This document shows positions 60,325 through 64,000 of a DNA stretch of 64,000 bases, one piece after another. The stretch's first letter is position 1; each line of letters begins with the position of its first letter. The stretch is from NCBI RefSeq assembly GCF_000715075.1, contig NC_134085.1, positions 139,833,560 through 139,897,559 of the forward strand. Reading direction: 5' to 3'. The translations under genes were made by a program, and so were the position numbers. Below the pieces are notes generated by a model. The model had not been told where the DNA came from. It made no database searches and saw only the letters and a program-made list of their open reading frames with translations. Source of the DNA: Nicotiana tabacum (Eukaryota; Streptophyta; Magnoliopsida; Solanales; Solanaceae).

Positions 60325-61305
60325 CTAGGAACCCGCCTAAAGAACATGTTCAGTTTTCAATTTGAAGTTAGAGAAGCATCAAGAGAATCCTACCTGAAGA
60401 ACAGGGCCAACTTTCAGTTTACAAGTTCAAGTCAGGGAGGCATCAGGAGCCCGCCTGAAGAACATGTTCAGTTTTCAATTTCAAGTTAGAGAAGCATCAG
60501 GAGAATCCCGCCTAAAGAACAGGGTAAACTTTCAGTTTACAAGTTCAAGTCAGGGAGGCATCATGAGCCCGCCTGAAGAACATGTTCAGTCTTCAATTTC
60601 AAGTTAGAGAAGCATAAGGAGAATCCCGCCTGAAGAACAGGGTCAACTTTCAGTTTACAATTTCAAGTCAGAGAGGCATCAGAAACCCGCCTGAAGAATA
60701 GTGTCAACTTTCAGTTTTCAAGTTCAAGTTAGAGGCATCAAGAGGATCTCGCCTGAAGAACAGGGTCAACTTTCAGTTTCAAGATTCAAGTCAGAGGCAT
60801 CAGGAGGATCTCGCCTGAAGAACAGGGTCAACTTTCAGTTTCAAGATTCAAGTCAGAGGCATCAGAAGGATCCCGCTTGAAGAACAGGGTCAACTTTCAG
60901 TTTTTAAGATTCAAGTCAAAGACAACAGGAGTCCGCCTGAAAAATAGGGTCAACTTTCATTTTACAATTTCAAGTCAAAGAGGTATCAGGAGCCCGCCTG
61001 AAGAACAGGGTCAACTTTCAGTTTATAATTTCAAGTAAGAGAGGCATCAGGAGCCCGCCTGAAGAACAGGGTCAACTTTCAGTTTTCAATTTCAAGTCAG
61101 AGGCATCAGGAGAATCCCGCCTGAAGAACAGGGTCAACTTCCAGTTTTCAAGTTCAATTAAGAGGCATCAGGAGGATCCCGCCCGAAGAACAGGGTCAAC
61201 TTCCAGTTTTCAAGATTCAAGTCAAAGACAGCAAAACCCCGCCTGGAGAATAGGGGCAATTTTTAATTCAAATCAAAAGTAGTACGAGCCGCCTGAGGAA
61301 CAAGG
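60325..61305 (+). repeat. Tandem array B, about sixteen units of roughly 61 bp
   Basis: Units read cccgcctgaagaacagggtc, aactttcagtttNcaag, ttcaagtcagaggcatcagg. In the left third (60325-60630) units alternate between a 56-bp form with catgttcagttttcaa and a 62-bp form, giving a dimer of about 118 bp; the rest is monomeric. Array B lies in the 3' UTR, just before the PPT. Tandem arrays at this position are known for Tat/Ogre elements. Confidence 0.9.
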
Positions 61306-61642
61306 TTTTCAAGCTCAAGTATACTCTAAGTTTAAGTTTATTTCAAGTGCAAGCAGCAGGATGTCCGGCTGAAGTACAAGGTCAACCTCCAGTTTTCTTC
61401 AAATTCAAGTCAACAGGATGCCCACCTGAAGAATGGGATGAATTTTCAGTTTCATATTGAAGGAGCAAGTGGAGATTCAAAGAAGATTCAAGACAAGAAG
61501 TAGATAGGATCTTGTGTTTTTCTTTTATTTTTGCTGTAATTTTTCCTTTTATTTTGATGTAATGGCAGGAACCGCGAACCAAAACCTCGACGGCACCTCA
61601 ATCGTCTCTCCACCTCGGTACTTCAACGCTTTTCCTACTTCT

Positions 61643-61710
61643 GAACTACATGTGGCCTAATTCCTTTATATCTAAGGATATGTAGGCAACTCAGATACCA
61701 GGGCTTGGTC
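61643..61710 (+). other. Structured module M4 (just before the 3' LTR)
   Basis: gaactaca, ctaat, hairpin tcctt-tatatct-aagga, tatgtaggcaac, cagggcttggtc. Lies about 110 bp upstream of the PPT. Confidence 0.65.
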
Positions 61711-61810
61711 ACATTCTCCTTTCTTTTAGTTTTTGATCTCCCTAAATAAGGGTGGGGTCAAAGAACCTGTCTCGTCGTTCTTTGTCTGAAAACTCTTCAC
61801 GTTTCCAGTC

Positions 61811-61823
61811 AAAGAGGGGCAAC
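61811..61823 (+). other. Polypurine tract of the second Ogre
   Basis: aaagaggggcaac immediately precedes the 3' LTR start tgtagacatg. A purine run at this exact place is the plus-strand primer of LTR retrotransposons. Confidence 0.8.
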
Positions 61824-62039
61824 TGTAGACATGTAATTTTTGACCCTCCCCAAAATTTTATATATTTTAGCATTTAAATATTTAAGCTAGGCCTAATATC
61901 GCTATCTTCAGCCGTCACCCCTAAAAGAACCAGCCCAAATTTCGACCATCTCTCTCTCATAAGGATCCATTATCGCCGCCACCGGTGGATAGCCGCACAC
62001 GACCGTCTTCTTCACGCCACAAACAACTTCAGCAGTCGC
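61824..62039 (+). mobile_element. 3' LTR of the second Ogre, interrupted
   Basis: Begins like the 5' LTR at 50670 for about 85 bp, then continues with sequence absent from the 5' copy (cagccgtcacccc...). It is cut at 62039/62040 by the start of another LTR. Confidence 0.75.
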
Positions 62040-64000
62040 TGTGAGCACGTGATTTTTGCCCTATATGAGAATTACTCCCAAAAAATCCAAAAAAAAATAA
62101 TTTTTCTTTGCGTGCAATTTTGAGAATTTTTGTAACATTTTGGATAATTATTTGTATTTGTCTGCGCATGTTTATTTGTTAATTTAATAAAAAATACAAA
62201 AAAATATGTCGCATTTGCATTTAGGATTTAATCCTACAATTGTTAGTAATTAAGTTTGTTTTACAAAAAAAAATCATAAAATAAATGTACGTTGCATGTT
62301 TAGCATTTAAACGTCTAAATTGTGTGATTTTTGTCGTTAATTGCTATTTAAATGTGCGATAATTATTTTTAGAGTTAATTAGTTTTTTTTAAAGATAATT
62401 TAATTTAGAATTTTAGTTTTATTAATTAGGAAGTAAAAGAAAAGAGAACAAAAAATACAAAGAAAATCAGAATTGGGCCTCTTCTTCAAATTCAAGCCAC
62501 AAGCCCAAAGAATGCCCAATCTTCCCAAACGACCCAGTCCATTTCGAACTGGGTCGACCCAGTCCATAACCCAAAGAGACCCAAACCCCCTTTCTTTCAT
62601 TTTTCATAAAACAAAACAAAACAAAAAAAAACCCAAGAAAACCCTAAAACTAAACTATCCGCCACCCCCCCTCATTTCCTTTCTTCTTCTCTAAGCTCCA
62701 AAGCTCCCCCAACAATGGCTGCCCTCCTATGGTTGTTGCGTTGCTTCTTCTTCTTTGTCTAGCAGCCATGAACGACCTCGACAAACAACCACCCATCGCT
62801 GCGTCTTCTTCTTCTTCGTCCCACCTCAAACGACCTCCGAACTCCCCAAACCAGCAGCCCCAGAACCAACAGCCGTCGTCGTCGTCGTCAACTGCATCTC
62901 CTCCTCTCGACGCAGTTGTTCCTTCTGCTACGTTTAGCCATGGATGAGCTTCATCGAGCTCGAATTCGAGCTCCCATGGCTGCCCGCGTCGCCACTGCTG
63001 CTGCTGCCTACTGCTGTGCCGCTGCTGCTGCTGCTGTTCCGCCGCTGCTGCTGCTCGATGATGTTGCTGCTCGACGATCTTCATTGCTGCTGCTCGACGT
63101 TGTTGCTACTCCATCAAGTTTAATCCGTCGAGGTCGTTGTGTGATGTTTTGAGTTCGTCAAGTTTAAAAGGAAGGTGAGTTTATCGTTAAAGGCAAGATC
63201 TGTTAGGGCGTTGGTAGTCTTGGTACGATAATCGTTTTCGGGCAGATTTGTTTTCATTCAAGATCATCGTCGTTTCGATCCGGTTAGTGGGTTTTGAGTT
63301 TTATTTTTATCCATATTTCGTTTTGATATTTCTCGAAGCCAAAATCGGTAAATGTTTGATTCTTGTTTTGTTCGTTGGTCATCGTTTTGTTAAATTTTTA
63401 GTTTGTTCATGTGTTTTGTTGGTTTAATTTTCAGACTTAAATGAAAATTTAATTAATTGTTTTTCAGTTTATTTCATGTTAATTTTATTTATTTTTGTAA
63501 AAAAGGAATTGTTAGTTTAAGTTTAATATTGTTAGATTTAGTTTAAATCGCTTGAATCCGTTGTTTGTTGTTAATATAGATTTAATTTGTATTCATTTTT
63601 TTTGAAGTTCGTTTTTAATTCAGTGATTTAATGTGAAGTTATGTTTTGGTTTTTAATTTTTGGATCATGTATCTTTGTTATAATTTTGTTGGATTTAATT
63701 TAAAAAGATTAATTGATTATTTGAAGATTAGTGATTTGAATATGTTTATTTGTTTTTGTTTAAGTTTAATTCGAAGTTGAATAAAGCTTGTTTGTTATTG
63801 TTGTTGAATCTTTTCATTTATGCTCATACTTTGTTTGATTGATCTTGAATCCGAAATTAGTATATTTTGATCTTCTTGTTTGTTGATTATCATTTTTTGA
63901 TTATTTCTTCAGTTTGCTTCATGATTTTGTTTAGTTTTAATATAGGAATTGTTGGTTGTAAAGTTGTTAGATTTTAAGTTCAAATGATTATTGAATTTAG
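62040..64000 (+). mobile_element. LTR of a third Ogre-like element, right end outside window
   Basis: Starts tgtgagcacgtgatttttgc, a form I recognise from long Solanaceae Ogre LTRs. It continues as non-coding sequence to the window end: A/T-rich first part, gggtcgacccag palindromic phrase (62551-62562), a pyrimidine-rich leader-like part (62660-62720), a gctgct microsatellite (62990-63080), then T-rich sequence. The ORFs here are products of the triplet repeats. Confidence 0.65.
62990..63095 (+). repeat. gct/gctgct-rich triplet repeat
   Basis: Interrupted runs of gctgctgctgct with gttgct and ccg variants. On the opposite strand they produce a spurious Gln-rich reading frame. Confidence 0.75.

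Noticed and set aside
62650..63084. 144-aa minus-strand ORF, Gln/Arg-rich
   Set aside because: It is the antisense reading of a gct triplet repeat inside an LTR; composition is repeat-driven and no domain is present.

Overview
This is nuclear DNA of a flowering plant. The repeat families (Ogre/Tat Ty3-gypsy, a Sirevirus-type copia, an RTE LINE, tRNA-derived SINEs) and the protein sequences point to Solanaceae, most likely Nicotiana. That is recognition from memory, not a database search. About 19 kb in the middle (23.0-41.5 kb) is a gene island with three intron-rich genes. The rest is nested retrotransposons.

Layout. 1-2639: long gypsy-type LTR, + strand, left end outside the window. 2640 to about 4545: another LTR fragment, minus strand. 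4582-11171: 5' part of an Ogre-like element on the minus strand (4.25-kb LTR, tRNA-type primer site, broken ORF1 with a DUF7745/plant-mobile-like domain). This Ogre interrupts the RNase H region of an older Tat/Retand-type element (gag-protease-RT-RNase H, minus, 11172-15314, with primer site and 5' LTR to about 16055). 16122-16305: SINE with target duplications. 17204-21123: solo LTR with a perfect 5-bp target duplication, itself hit by a 5'-truncated RTE LINE. 22590-22876: composite SINE insertion.

Gene island. 23081-32173 (+) encodes SEC63/ERdj2, the J-domain ER translocation protein (10 exons, 687 aa deduced); a 2.6-kb L1 LINE sits in intron 5. 32690-36187 (minus, convergent) encodes an EMB1417/At4g21190-like PPR protein (5 exons, 309 aa). 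36781-41534 (+, divergent, 593 bp from the PPR start codon) encodes an At3g49140-like plastid protein with a DUF2470-type C-terminus (10 exons, 502 aa). This gene has a duplicated, dead copy of exon 3 and probably one GC-AG intron. The SEC63-PPR pair is adjacent in Arabidopsis too (At4g21180-At4g21190, from memory), so the core looks like conserved microsynteny.

Right flank. 42604-50669: Sirevirus-type copia on the minus strand (3' LTR, env-like ORF, pol, gag), cut at gag by an Ogre-like element on the + strand (5' LTR 50670-51855, tRNA-type primer site, leader, decayed gag, no pol, long 3'-UTR tandem arrays, PPT, 3' LTR from 61824). The 3' LTR is interrupted by a further LTR from 62040 to the window end. 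Within this Ogre I see four dispersed copies of a roughly 63-nt module with a hairpin whose stem sequence differs between copies but still pairs. This is the most unusual signal in the window and my best candidate for something undescribed.
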